64,000 nucleotides of DNA, taken from Phymatolithon calcareum (taxonomy: Eukaryota; Rhodophyta; Florideophyceae; Hapalidiales). The DNA lies in the NCBI GenBank assembly GCA_977006965.1, contig OZ345354.1, forward strand, positions 1,426,001 through 1,490,000, written 5' to 3'. This document shows, piece by piece, positions 52,455 to 62,902 of this stretch. Positions within the stretch are counted from its first letter, which is position 1. Every line of letters begins with the position of its first letter. Made by a program: the position numbers and the translations under genes. The notes under the pieces were generated by a model, which saw only the letters and a program-made list of their open reading frames with translations, was not told the DNA's origin and did no database searches.

Positions 52455-53234
52455 ATGCGAGGAAGATCAGCATTGCTAAAAGTATGCCGCGGGACTCTCT
52501 TTGCACAGGCAAGCACTGGTTGCGTACGACATGAAGGCGTCGCGCTGAAGCACACACAGAGACTATATTTAGCGCGACAGTTTGCGAGCGCCCGGGGACG
52601 AGCAAGTCGCGGTGCATCGCGTGAGGCCGAGCTAGCGCAACGAAACAAGAGCTTTGCATCATGGATGCTGGCAGTTGCACTGGGAACTGTGGGATTGTCT
52701 TACGCATCTGTACCACTCTACCGGGTTTTCTGTCAGGTGACAGGGTTCGGTGGAACTGTGCGCGCGGGGGACGAGGAGGGGGATGCCTTCGTGACCGCGA
52801 TATGTGACGCCGATGTCGTCGAGGATCGGCCCATTCGAATTCGATTTAACGCTGACGTGACGGCAAAAATGCCGTGGCGATTCACACCTTCGCAAAGCGA
52901 GGTGATCGTACTGCCCGGCGAGACTGCTCTTGCGTTTTATGTGGCGGAAAACCTTTCTGGTACGCCAATCACCGGAATTGCGACGTATAACGTGGCGCCA
53001 GCTAAGGCTGGTGTCTACTTTAATAAGGTGCAATGTTTTTGTTTTGATGAACAACGCCTAAAGCCGGGCGAGGAACTGGATATGCCTGTGTTTTTCTTTA
53101 TCGATCCCGAATTTGCGACAGATGATAATATGGCGGATGTGCATGATATCACGCTGTCGTATACGTTCTTCCGGGCTGAGGATGTCACTCCTGAGCAATT
53201 GCAGCGTGCACAGGCTCTTGCTATGGGTCACTAA
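52455..53234 (+). CDS. COX11: COX11, copper chaperone for cytochrome c oxidase
   Basis: COX11 is anchored in the mitochondrial inner membrane and delivers copper to the CuB site of COX1. The 259-aa product begins with an Arg/Ala-rich presequence (residues 1-60). One transmembrane helix (SWMLAVALGTVGLSYASVPL) runs into YRVFCQVTGFGGT with Cys93, a conserved family cysteine. The beta domain carries the copper-binding KVQCFCFDEQRL motif with Cys194 and Cys196, then EELDMPVFFFIDPEF and DITLSYTFF. All key residues are present and length is typical. The ATG at 52455 is the only start giving a proper presequence. Confidence 0.95.
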   Translation: MRGRSALLKVCRGTLFAQASTGCVRHEGVALKHTQRLYLARQFASARGRASRGASREAELAQRNKSFASWMLAVALGTVGLSYASVPLYRVFCQVTGFGGTVRAGDEEGDAFVTAICDADVVEDRPIRIRFNADVTAKMPWRFTPSQSEVIVLPGETALAFYVAENLSGTPITGIATYNVAPAKAGVYFNKVQCFCFDEQRLKPGEELDMPVFFFIDPEFATDDNMADVHDITLSYTFFRAEDVTPEQLQRAQALAMGH

Positions 53235-53981
53235 CAACAAATGTGCTGTTGGAAATTGAAGGATATTTTCTGTTTTTGGTTTACTAGTTGTACGATTAGG
53301 TGGTAAAATTAGGTCATTCAGTATCATGCTCCTTGAGCTTTTAAATTAGAACTCAAGAACTGCCAGGAGCTGGCCGTGAACATATTTCTATGATGATGTG
53401 CCTTGTCTGAAGCAGAAGGCTTGCACTGATATCCAACTCAACTTTTTTGAGAAGCGCCTCCCGTAAAGTCTCGTAAACACCCTTGACATGTTCAGGCAAA
53501 CATCGGAATAATTCTGAATCAGTACTGATAGCTGAAGTGACAATGAAAAAAGCACAAATCTATGATTTGTCCGTACTGTACCTGGAATACAATCGGACAT
53601 GAGGACGGTGTTGGACAAAATTCCCTCTTGGTCAACGCAAAACTATTTGTCTTCGTAGATTCGTATTTCGTAAAACAGGTTACAAAACTACCTGAGGGAG
53701 CGGAAATCATGCCCCTCGTCAAACCTCCGATGCGGAGATTTCTCATCCTGTGGCTTATTGGTTCAGAAATATGTCCTCAAAAGTAGCGGAAATTGGATTT
53801 AACTTCGCATGTAAGTGCACGACCAGCCTTCGGTGGCTGCATGCGAGTGTTCGTCGACATTCTACACGAATGCGGTGCAACCGAGAAATGCATTAACCCA
53901 ATAACAGAAACAAACCTCGACGTGTACGAAAGGTGAAATCCCGTATTTTCAATCTTGCTTCCAAGCCGCCGGGCGACAACC
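53235..53981. other. Intergenic
   Basis: About 750 bp without a supported gene. CCGTACTGTACC occurs at about 53572. Confidence 0.4.
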
Positions 53982-54767
53982 ATGTCTTTTTTTCGGCGAT
54001 TTTTTGCCTTTCTATTCAATCGCTGGAGAGGAAGGGCAAAAGTTGGCAAAATTGACCGTGCAGATCCCGCGTTTCTCGCGGAGAAGATCGCAGAACTTAC
54101 GCGTGAGAACGAGTCACTGTTTCACGAGCTAGAGCTCGCCAAAGAGGAGCTGAAGTACTGCTATCGGGAAATTGGACATTCAAGAAACGCAGAAAAGAAG
54201 CTTGCAGAAGAGCTCAACTTACGCCGTGAAGCATTATACGACCTCAGTGACACAAATGCCTTACTTCGCGACCAATGTGAAAAAAGTCGAAAGTCAGAAA
54301 CTAATGCTTGCAAGCGCGTGTTATCTCTCGAACACAGCATGAGAACGATGGAGCTCAAGCACCAGGAAGAAGTCATGGAGTTGAATAAGGCGCTACACGC
54401 ATCGCAATCGCACGCTGCTCGTGCAGAGGAGACATCAAATCGGTTGGAAGAGCGGGTTGCTCACCTGGAAGCTGAAGGACGCGTTGGCGAAGTTGATGGA
54501 CCGCGCAAAGCGAGCGAGATCGAGCTGCGCCAACAAGTGGAAGCGGCTACGGCGACCGCGGAAGAGATGAAGGAAATCGCTTTTACTGCAGTTGCGTACA
54601 AAAGGGCTGCCGCACAATATTTGCGGGCTCAACCCATGATTGGGGCTTTGTTGAAGAAGACTGCTAGTCTTGCTTCTCAAAGTAATGTTGACGGACGGCA
54701 ACTGGATCCTATCGTTCAAGGTCTTCGCCAGATGCTATCACCGCAACAAGCCGGTATTGCCAGTTGA
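53982..54767 (+). CDS. Coiled-coil protein, unrecognised
   Basis: From ATG 53982 (the frame opens at a TTG 27 nt earlier) the product is 261 aa. The N-terminus MSFFRRFFAFLFNRWRGR is aromatic and basic and could be an amphipathic membrane-binding helix or a targeting peptide. Residues of about 35-175 are a long heptad-rich coiled coil (AEKIAELTRENESLFHELEL ... LEERVAHLEAEG). The C-terminal 60 residues are Ala-rich and probably helical. No named family is recognised. Codon-level integrity over the full frame and absence of internal stops support a real gene. Confidence 0.72.
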   Translation: MSFFRRFFAFLFNRWRGRAKVGKIDRADPAFLAEKIAELTRENESLFHELELAKEELKYCYREIGHSRNAEKKLAEELNLRREALYDLSDTNALLRDQCEKSRKSETNACKRVLSLEHSMRTMELKHQEEVMELNKALHASQSHAARAEETSNRLEERVAHLEAEGRVGEVDGPRKASEIELRQQVEAATATAEEMKEIAFTAVAYKRAAAQYLRAQPMIGALLKKTASLASQSNVDGRQLDPIVQGLRQMLSPQQAGIAS

Positions 54768-56004
54768 AAACGTCTTGATTCTCACCACGTCTTACCGTTC
54801 ATAATCAGTCTCTGTTACTTGCCCACAAGAAATGGAGACATATCGCTCCTCTTCGCACTTTGTCTTGGGGCCCTGACAACACCAGCGAGATTGAACTGTG
54901 GCTTTGTGCCTGCAAAAATAATGTAAAATCTACATCCAATCCAAAACATCGACTTGCGCCAACGTCAATGGCCGAGAGGAGCGTAGCTCTGGCCATTGCC
55001 GTCCTTACCTCTGTGAAAAGGGATTAAAAATTTAATGTCATCTTATCTATGAACAGGTGCAGCTATTATGCGCTATGCCGGCCTCCGCGCAATTCATGAT
55101 GAATTGCGCGGGTTTGTGGGTGAGTTTGTGATAATGTGCCTTGAAGACTTTAGGAGATACTTTTGAGTACCTGGACATGTAGCACACCTCTCTGTAGATG
55201 TAACTAAATTTTAGATCTCTCTTGGGTGCTCTGCTCAGACTTTTTTCTCCTTTATTTTGCCTCTGCTCACTGAACATCGATTTGTCTGGGTAAGTTCTCT
55301 TCTTCTGAGCCCATGCCGAAGTTAGAAAGCTGGGTGAAAGATTTTGCCACTCTTGATGGGAAGATTTTCGTGTTGCTTCAATTTCGGCTACCATACCAAG
55401 GGTATTAGTCAAGCTTTGTACTAAGCGATCGTCAAATACCCTGAGCTTTCAATCAAGTCCAAGTGCGAAGAGTTGGGCTATGCTGTGTAAATATCAACAA
55501 CTTTTTCTAAACTATTCCGGTTCTTTCAACCCGTACCCACCGATTCGCGCGCTTCGTCAAGTTCTCTTACCTGTACAATCCAGTCGCATTCCGTCGCATC
55601 GTCTCCAGTCCAGGCCTATGTCGCTGCTAAATTCAGGCGTAGATCTCGAATAGGCACATACCGAGCTCCTCGTGGAGATCGACGGTCTATCAACGCGGAA
55701 CGGTTCACAACCAACACGCGTACGCGTGTTGTCATCATCAGTTTATCAGTTCTTTGTCTGTGCAAGGTGTAAAATTGTTATTGGATGACGAGTTAAATCC
55801 CTGACTTTTCTTGCTCTTCAAAAATAATGTCAAATTCACTTTTGAAACCGAAACACACTGTTCCCGCCAAAGCTGCGGCCGATGCCAGCGGCCCGCTATC
55901 CACTACTGCACTGTACCATATCCCCCATCCATCAACATCCCTCAAAGACGATCGTTCCATCGTTTACTCTTTCCAACAAAGTCGTCATCTTGCAACCTAC
56001 CACA
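54768..56004. other. Intergenic upstream of paralogue B
   Basis: About 1.2 kb without a supported gene. A near-palindrome with GCGCAATTCAT / ATGAATTGCGC arms lies at about 55078-55103. Bases 55805-56004 are open in some frames, but the paralogue comparison places the real start at 56005. Confidence 0.45.
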
Positions 56005-57150
56005 ATGAGTATGTACCAAACAATGCAACGCTCCGCAGCATACTCCCGTCTCCTGTGCGAGGTCGCCCCTGAACTCGGACTGCGCGGCATCTCGCACGAC
56101 TGCCGCGACTCCTCACCCACCCCAGAATTGTACCGTGCGCTCATCTCCACGCTTCTACGCGCCTCCAGTGCCTGCGTTGCGGATAGTGCATATGACGTTC
56201 TATGTGCCACTTCCCTCGCCTCTGCACCGACAAAGCTCGGGCTAACGCATTTGACTTCACCTGCCGTTTCTCGTGCCGTGTTGCACGACCTGGTATCAAG
56301 TCTTGTGCGTGAAGAGCCATTGAATCCCGACAATCCGGCGCTAATTTTCTACAGCAATGCCGGCGTGGGGTCGTCGGATCCTGAGGAGTTTGATGCCCCA
56401 CCGGTCGAGGGCCTCGGGGTTGAGTTTGGGGAGAGAGCTCCACTACTCGCCGTGACACGCAGAAGATCGCTTGCACTTACGATGCGTTATTTTGCAACCG
56501 TGATAAAACAGTCGGTACAGGGAGAAGCTTTTCGTGTTGGGGATGCACAATTGTGGGCATACTTGGTGGATGATTTGAAGATGAGAGTGAAACGGGTGAA
56601 GTTGGAGACACTGAGAACAGCACAGGAGTTTTTTGGTGCCGCGATTTCAGTTGAGAGCGAACATGGACGTGGTGAAATTGTCAGCCGTCTTGTCAACACA
56701 TTTCAGGACCTTGCCGCCAATGATCCGGACAGTCTACTGCTTTACCTTTCGACGCTGTGTGATGCGGATGTCAAGTTTCGAACTTGTGTTATGTATCTGC
56801 AACAACGGTTCGGCATCGCTGGTGCGACGAAGTATACTGCTAGAACGATGCCGGTTGACAAATTTGTGAGCGATTTTTTGGAAGTTAAGGTTGTGCATGG
56901 ACGTGTGAACAAGGTGCTGCCGGTCGTGCTCGCTGGGATGGCTCACGTGTGGCTCTCCGAGGCAGGCTCTGACTGCTTCAAGATTTCCACTTGCGAGAAT
57001 GGGAGGCGATTTACAAGCAGATTGGATGATGGCAAGAGGATACTGCTTCAAAAGTGCAAGCCGAGCAAGCGCGACGAAGTTGAGTTCTCACTAGTAATAA
57101 TGGCGATTGATGCCCGAGTGTTTGTCGTGAATACCCCCGAAAACATTTAG
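56005..57150 (+). CDS. Unrecognised 381-aa protein, paralogue B
   Basis: Full-length homologue of the protein encoded at 13497-14642 on the other strand. The open frame extends upstream to an ATG at 55882. The ATG at 56005 aligns with the paralogue's start (MSMYQTMQRS against MSRERTMVRS) and makes both proteins exactly 381 aa. The alignment needs no gaps, with shared blocks such as RLLCEVAPEL, SSPTPELYRALISTLLRASS, YSNAGVGSSDPEE and VDKFVSDFLE. No domain is recognised. It has no signal peptide and no membrane segment, and is mainly helical. The flanking sequences of the two copies differ, so the duplication is old or the copies have moved. The role is unknown. Confidence 0.85.
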   Translation: MSMYQTMQRSAAYSRLLCEVAPELGLRGISHDCRDSSPTPELYRALISTLLRASSACVADSAYDVLCATSLASAPTKLGLTHLTSPAVSRAVLHDLVSSLVREEPLNPDNPALIFYSNAGVGSSDPEEFDAPPVEGLGVEFGERAPLLAVTRRRSLALTMRYFATVIKQSVQGEAFRVGDAQLWAYLVDDLKMRVKRVKLETLRTAQEFFGAAISVESEHGRGEIVSRLVNTFQDLAANDPDSLLLYLSTLCDADVKFRTCVMYLQQRFGIAGATKYTARTMPVDKFVSDFLEVKVVHGRVNKVLPVVLAGMAHVWLSEAGSDCFKISTCENGRRFTSRLDDGKRILLQKCKPSKRDEVEFSLVIMAIDARVFVVNTPENI

Positions 57151-57702
57151 TGGAAAAGTGGGCTAAGGATGTGCAGTTGCAGACTATGCCTGTACAATTT
57201 TATTAATATATGGTTCAAACTTCAGTCAAGCTGCTCAATGAAATGCTCTTTCAAGTCAAGGACTCGGATGCGATCACTTCTGAACCAATTTTGATTTGTT
57301 GAGCGTACCAGTTCTTTCGTTACTTTCCCCTCCAACTGCACAACGTAACGTACGACGCACAACTGGAAAACTTATTTCAAACTGGGATCGGATACTGTCA
57401 TCGATGGTGATTGTGATCGAAATCCCCCAAAGCACCTTCTTCTCCTGCTCGCACCCCTTCTGCGGCAAGAGTGAGCTTCAATGGGGAAAAATTCTTTGGC
57501 TTCTACATCTGACTTCTACATCTCAGACCTCTAATCATCCTCATTCATCTTTCAGCTCTAACAACGACATTGCGCAATATCGTGTTGATCCTGCAATGAC
57601 AGTTGCACTGTATCACCAGTTCCAATGTCCCCTTGCCCTGTATTTCTGATGTAAAAGTTAGTTTACGTTAGTTGTGCTGTGCCTACCATACGACAAGAAA
57701 AG
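57151..57702. other. Intergenic
   Basis: 550 bp with no supported feature. A 117-codon frame at 57296-57649 has no family character. Confidence 0.4.
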
Positions 57703-57897
57703 TTAAACCGGACCTATTGTCACAGAGCGATCAAGCTCGTTAAGCAGATGCTCCGCGTCATATCGAAGCGCCGCAGTAGCATCTTCCCTCAGTGCGCGCT
57801 CCAGAGCCGCATCAACCAATATGCGATGCAGTCTATCACGTAACTTCGGGATACGCATTTCCGAGTTGAGCAGCGGGATGAGTCGAACAGGGTCCAC
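57703..57897 (-). pseudogene. Orphan VPS41 C-terminal exon
   Basis: VPS41 is a HOPS-complex subunit for fusion at the vacuole or lysosome. This 64-codon minus-strand frame reads VDPVRLIPLLNSEMRIPKLR, then DRLHRILVDAAL, then LREDATAALRYD, then AEHLLNEL. It matches the conserved pre-RING segment of VPS41 (DP..I....L.IP.LRD.LVKI..D......LR......L..D..NLL). A stop follows without a RING domain. The upstream continuation on the minus strand is occupied by a dead LINE reading the other way. It is either the last exon of a gene disrupted by that LINE or a captured fragment. No other VPS41 sequence was seen in the window. Confidence 0.55.
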
Positions 57898-59160
57898 CTT
57901 TCCGCCTGCCTATTCAGGGACGTCCTCGCAGAAAGTCTGTCGAGAATTCCGCCCGCATTCTCAAAAGCCCCATCAACGTTCCTAGCCGACGACGTCATCC
58001 TTCGTGCGTTTTCCCCCGAGGGACTGCAAACGCTCCCTGATATTGCATCAGACTGGGCATCAGCCACTGGGATGACGTGGAACGCGATACCGGGAAAGAG
58101 CTGTATAGTTTCTCCCGAAGCACAAGACGCAGGCAGCCCATTCATATTCATACTTGCGAGCAGAGAAATTGAAAGCGTAAACGAGACGTCATATTTAGGA
58201 GTTTCTATCTCCTCTCATGGTGTCACAGAAACATCTACAATCTCAAGATTTGACGCCGCGAACCGTCGGCTGACAACCCTGGCAAATATCGGCCTCCACG
58301 CTCGCGGATTCTGAAACTCCACCTGCGTGCGACTCTACAAAGCACTTGTGCGTCCGATGGTAGAATATCTACTTCCGCTCATCGAGGTGACGGGTCGCAT
58401 TCACCAAGCACAGCCCGCTCTCGAAGGAAACATCTTCTCAAGACTTTTCGATTCTTGGTGCAAGAACATGCAATCAAGATTCACAGAGGCATCTGTGGAA
58501 TCGAATCGATTCATCTTCGACAAGCGCATCTCACCGCCAAATTCATCAGCACTCAAAAACAGCGAAGAAAATACGCCTTAGGACTTCCCAAAGGCCAAAA
58601 TCGACTGGCTATAATCAACAAGTCCAACGACGTGCTCCATAAAACTCTCTTATGCAACGCGATAGAATCGTTCGCAAGAAATGTCGACGCCAGCTAACGT
58701 AAGGAAAACAACCCTGGTAATGGCAAGAGATGAGTGGAAACGTTGTCTGCCGGCACTATCGCCTGGCAGCAAAGGCATACGCCCTCCCCATCCAATACGG
58801 AACGAGCTCCCACCCTTCCTCCGTCTCAAGAAAGCGAAGTACTGGCTCCTGTGCACCCACTGGCTATTCCATCGCTTCCCATACCCCCATCAAGAGAACA
58901 AGAGATCAGAAGACCGCGCACTGGATCACGCGCTAAGCGAAATGTCTATTCTCATATCCAAGCAATCCCTCTCAGAGCAAGAAGAAAAAAGACTGCATAA
59001 CGCAGTCGACGTAATCCAGAAGACCTGCCCCAAGAACTCGAACTAGAAATGTAAGCAACACGATTAGCGCTATGATAAGCCTCTCAGGTGCTAAATAGAC
59101 AACGAGAGCTTGAAGTAAACTCACATCCTTCCATCCATCCATCCTTCCATCCATCCACAC
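57898..59160 (+). mobile_element. Degenerate non-LTR retrotransposon (LINE), RT 3' part
   Basis: Pieces of a reverse transcriptase read in order on the plus strand. First comes an LSACLF segment, then FLADDVIL at about 57979-58002 (the catalytic YADD-type motif). WASATGMTWN with KS and EIESVNETSYLGVSISSHG follow, and then RLYKALVRPMVEYLLPL. These are the usual RT palm and thumb landmarks of LINEs. A C-terminal segment (ARDEWKRCLPALSPGSKG, then KKAKYWLLCTHW) continues to about 59046. Several frame changes show it is dead. It ends near a (TCCA)n tract at 59124-59158, a plausible 3' tail. The 5' part is missing, as expected for truncated insertion. Confidence 0.72.
59124..59158. repeat. (TCCA)n simple repeat, probable LINE 3' tail
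   Basis: About eight imperfect TCCA units with two TTCC interruptions lie directly downstream of the last LINE-like coding sequence. Confidence 0.75.
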
Positions 59161-59418
59161 AGTGGTGGGTGTTAACTGGAAACTAAAAATGGAATCCGGC
59201 TTTTGGTTTTTATTTTCGTTTCCTTTTTCTCGCGTTTCAATTTTTCAAGTCCAACACGATCTACGCTTAGGGCAAACAGAGCCACCGATTTCTCGCTCTT
59301 CTTTCTGTATACATAATTCACCACCACGTCTTCAGACTGAAGCAAAATAAGATTAAATATTCAGTAATTTTCTGTCTACGATACCATCGTAAACAGGAAA
59401 AAAATTCGGATTTCTTTA

Positions 59419-60516
59419 TTAAACACCGACCTTGAACCTCCCGTCTACTATTGGACCTTTCCGGGCGATCGTCCCTTTTATGTTCGGGACCCATTTTCCT
59501 TTCAAGCGTGTCTCTTTTGGTTTCTTACGGGAACAGACAAGCACGAACTTGTCTACGTCGTACTCGAACGACATTTTCTTCCTCTGCGATGAGCTCCACC
59601 TTGGAGTGCCTAGATATTTCTTGAGAGTGCCAACTGAGACACATTTTTGCATTCTTATCCCTTTACTCTCTCTTACTGGGAACCAAGATGTACACGCAAT
59701 TGGCGAGTCCTCACCGGCTATCTTGCCTTTGAGTACAGCCCTGTAAAACCAGCTTTTAAGCTTGCGGTACTTGCGTATGGAATGCCAAAGATGCCGGGAC
59801 AAAACTGGCTCGTAAAAAGCGGGCTTATCACGGTCTGTCATTTTGACAATGAGCCCGGGGATCTTTACATCAACCCCGTCCAACATGTGTCCAATATAGC
59901 GATGAATTGGTCCATCCCACTTGAGCAGCTGCTTGTCCGCATCGATGAAAAAAATCAGCAATTGAAACGGGTTGACGAAAATTTTTAGCCTTTGATGGAC
60001 CTGCAAAAAGAGGATTTGCTTCGGTGGCGCACTTGGCGGCATTGGAGCGGGAGGTTGCGGCACGAGTTCACGCCCAAGACAGCTATCACTCTCGACAACT
60101 CTGTAGTGCATCTTAATATGGGGCGGCCAATGCATCTCATCCTTGATACGACAGTACCCGGCAGTCACCTCAAAAGCATCTTGCATCGTGACTAAAATAG
60201 ATCCCACATCCGGCATGCGTGCGGCTATGTACGAATCGCAAGCACTTCTGTCAAAATTGAAATCGCTCGAGTGCACAAGTGCAATCAGAGTCCGCAAGCG
60301 GTCTTTCATGTCGGGAATGAGTCTCTTGATGTCTCTTTCGGCATTTGCGGACACCAATAGTTCCACGGCTTCAGATACAGAGGGCGGTCGGACTTCATCG
60401 CCGCCCATTCCAATGGGATCTTTTGGATCCACAGCCCCTATCAGATCCAGGACTGCCCAAATTGAGTTAACATATGTCTCAAGCTGTAGAGGATACAGCT
60501 TTTTGAAAACAGACAT
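59419..60516 (-). CDS. Unrecognised 365-aa protein
   Basis: An uninterrupted ATG-initiated frame of 365 codons, beginning MSVFKKLYPLQLETYVNSIW. The N-terminal 160 residues look helical. A proline patch (PQPPAPMPPSAPP) separates them from a basic, beta-rich C-terminal half (KIFVNPFQLLIFFIDADKQL ... RKYRKLKSWFYRAVLKGK). The C-terminus is very basic. No motif or family is recognised. It resembles, only in general layout, the unrecognised two-frame gene at 29372-31038 (helical first half, basic beta-rich second half). Length, start and lack of stops argue for a gene, possibly lineage-specific or of mobile-element origin. Confidence 0.6.
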   Translation of the reverse strand: MSVFKKLYPLQLETYVNSIWAVLDLIGAVDPKDPIGMGGDEVRPPSVSEAVELLVSANAERDIKRLIPDMKDRLRTLIALVHSSDFNFDRSACDSYIAARMPDVGSILVTMQDAFEVTAGYCRIKDEMHWPPHIKMHYRVVESDSCLGRELVPQPPAPMPPSAPPKQILFLQVHQRLKIFVNPFQLLIFFIDADKQLLKWDGPIHRYIGHMLDGVDVKIPGLIVKMTDRDKPAFYEPVLSRHLWHSIRKYRKLKSWFYRAVLKGKIAGEDSPIACTSWFPVRESKGIRMQKCVSVGTLKKYLGTPRWSSSQRKKMSFEYDVDKFVLVCSRKKPKETRLKGKWVPNIKGTIARKGPIVDGRFKVGV

Positions 60517-62348
60517 TGTGTGCGGCAGAAGACAGGCTTAACGCAACAGACCCGGTGGAGGTCTGGGACGAGCTCCACACTTTAATAGCTCTCCGGGAGA
60601 TGTTAATATGATACAAACGTTACTCCAGACGGGAATGTTAGGAGGGGGACAGAAGCAAGTGCACTGTGCACAAGACGTGCACGGCTCGCGCCCGTGGCTT
60701 TCGTGATTTTCGAAAGTTACACGTACGAAAATTCGAGATGTAGCTCTCTTGGGTGACTGCCAATAGTGCTTCTACACGGTACATGACTTGTACCGATGTC
60801 TGACAGATTTCCCAAGGTGGCACTTTACGGACACACTCCTAATCACAATTCAACTGATACTAGTTTCACCGTTTTACATCATGGGTAGCACATGACTTGT
60901 GACTACCGAGTGCTGCAATTAGGCAGCACTCCTTTTCTCTACATAAGGCCTTGCCGAAGTTCTGACTAGCAGACTCGGCAGGGAAGAAGTGAAGGACAGG
61001 GTCAGAAAAGAACTTGTTTTTCATCCCGACCACTTTTCACGGTTTTTGACCGACAGTAGCCGTTGTGCGCTGGGCGTATTTAACGGTCGGTTCATCCAAG
61101 TACATCGCAAGTAACATCGAGTGCACTATCTGGGAGGTGCGGGAAATGGCGTTTTCAATGATCCTGGAGTAGAATGGGCCTTTTCGCAAAATTAGCGTAT
61201 GCACTGGTGTCCCTGTGTAGGTCTTCCGGTCCATATACGTAACAATTACTTTCTCAAAAAAACTCGTTGCCAGCAATGAGAAACGAGAACACCGAATCAA
61301 GTACAGTGGGTGTGGCTAATGATGGGATGTGCGGCTAATCGTGGGAAATGGAATTTGTATCATAAAAGTAATATGGATTCTTAATTTGAGAGTTTTAGTT
61401 CTTCAAAAACCTTTTATTTTCGGCCTTCTATTGAGAATTGTGCCAAAACGTTTGACACATCATTGCTGAAAATAGATCCAGCGCATTGTACGTGACTTAT
61501 TCTACCGCCATGCATATTTTCGCCCATAAATTCGAAAATGGGCAGGAGCTGTGATCTTCTTCATCACGAGACCTCCTCCACTCTAGTGCACTCCAATAGT
61601 GTAATCTCCACATAACCAGAGGCGCAGAAAAACTAGATGAGTGCACAGCGCATCGCTCGATGTACGGTTGTTAGGATGCACCAGTCGTTTGTGCTGTGCA
61701 CTTTCGTGCTATGTCAAAAATAGTAGTAGAAATTTCATCCCACTATTACCCACATTGCGGCCTAAAATAGCAATTTCGTGTTTGTTACATAAAAAGTGTA
61801 AAATAATAGCACCGCAAACTTTTTGGGTGTCAGAATGTGTGCGATGCTGGGGGTTCCGGGAAAATTCGAAAGTCCGAATTTTTTTGAAATCTGCACTTGC
61901 AGTATTGGCCATAGGCGAATTAATCAGAAAACCTCACGATGCACATTTGATAAAAGTTGTAAAAACATTTCGTTGATAGCGATCTAATGCTTTTGATACG
62001 GCAGGTCTCTGAAAGGTAATGCTTATCATACTCGACACATTTGTCAAATATAATGAGTGATCATCACCCACCTCACTGCAGATCACATCATGTGATCTGC
62101 AATGCGGTGGGCCTGACCAATCAAAGATTGAGAGGTGACAGCCAGCTTAAAATTCGTTGTTTGGCTCAAAAACGTTTTGGTGCAGTTCCAATTGCAACTG
62201 CTGTGCAGTGCCGTATTGCACTACTGATGTAAGTTCTATTTGTTTCTCAAAATGTCTTCATAGACAGCTTCAACGAAGTTAGTTGCCTCGAATGTTCGAA
62301 TGGTCGCTTTCTTTAAACTTCGCTTGCCGAATTCTCGCCAGTTCTATA
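60517..62348. other. Intergenic, no gene recognised
   Basis: About 1.8 kb. Short palindromes lie near 60922-60945 (GAGTGCTGC/GCAGCACTC) and 62077-62101 (TGCAGATCACA around TCA). No supported coding sequence. Confidence 0.45.
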
Positions 62349-62902
62349 CAGTCGAACCTGTATAACTGCAACACGGCGGTAAAGCAGGTTGGTATGCAGT
62401 AATAGAGGTTTTGCAGTCTTGGAGGCTTTATCATAAGGGGCTACAGAAACATTCTACCCAATCGTCCACGAGGCTCAGTTGAACCAATCAGTGACCTTTC
62501 TCTGTTGGAGCCCCTTCTTGTGGTCGGAGCGAATCTTACGTTGCGATGCGTGGATGGCGCGCCGCACAGACCCTCATTTGGGCTGACGAGGTATGCGCAG
62601 TGGTGTTTCCTGCAGGAATGAGCATCATCAAATAAAGCTATTCTATGTATCACATGGAACTTACTTGCAAGTAACAAGCAGCCCTGCACGATTTATGACG
62701 AGAGCCAGTCTGTGTTGCAATCCGTGCTATCAAAATTTTATTCAAAATTAAGCGTGGCATTCCCTTCAGTTGCACTAATGCAGTTTGCAAGGTAGGTTTA
62801 AATTTAGTTACTTTTCGGCATATACCAAATCGGTCTAGGCGATTCGATTGCACGAATGCAGGTTTTGCAGCTATACAGGTTGCAGATATACAGGTTCGAC
62901 TG
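62349..62902. mobile_element. pogo-like MITE, 554 bp, TA-flanked
   Basis: The left end CAGTCGAACCTGTATAACTG at 62349 is repeated inverted at the right end, with one difference (CAGTCGAACCTGTATATCTG on the complementary strand, ending at 62902). TA dinucleotides flank both ends (62347-62348 and 62903-62904). CAGTCGAACC-type termini with a TA duplication fit the pogo/Tigger group of Tc1-mariner elements. There is no transposase inside, so the element is non-autonomous. A TGCAACCTGTATAGCTGCAA-type sub-repeat follows the right terminus inward. Confidence 0.8.

Noticed and set aside
55882-56004. 41-residue N-terminal extension of paralogue B
   Set aside because: Not shared with paralogue A. The start at 56005 gives equal lengths and aligned N-termini.
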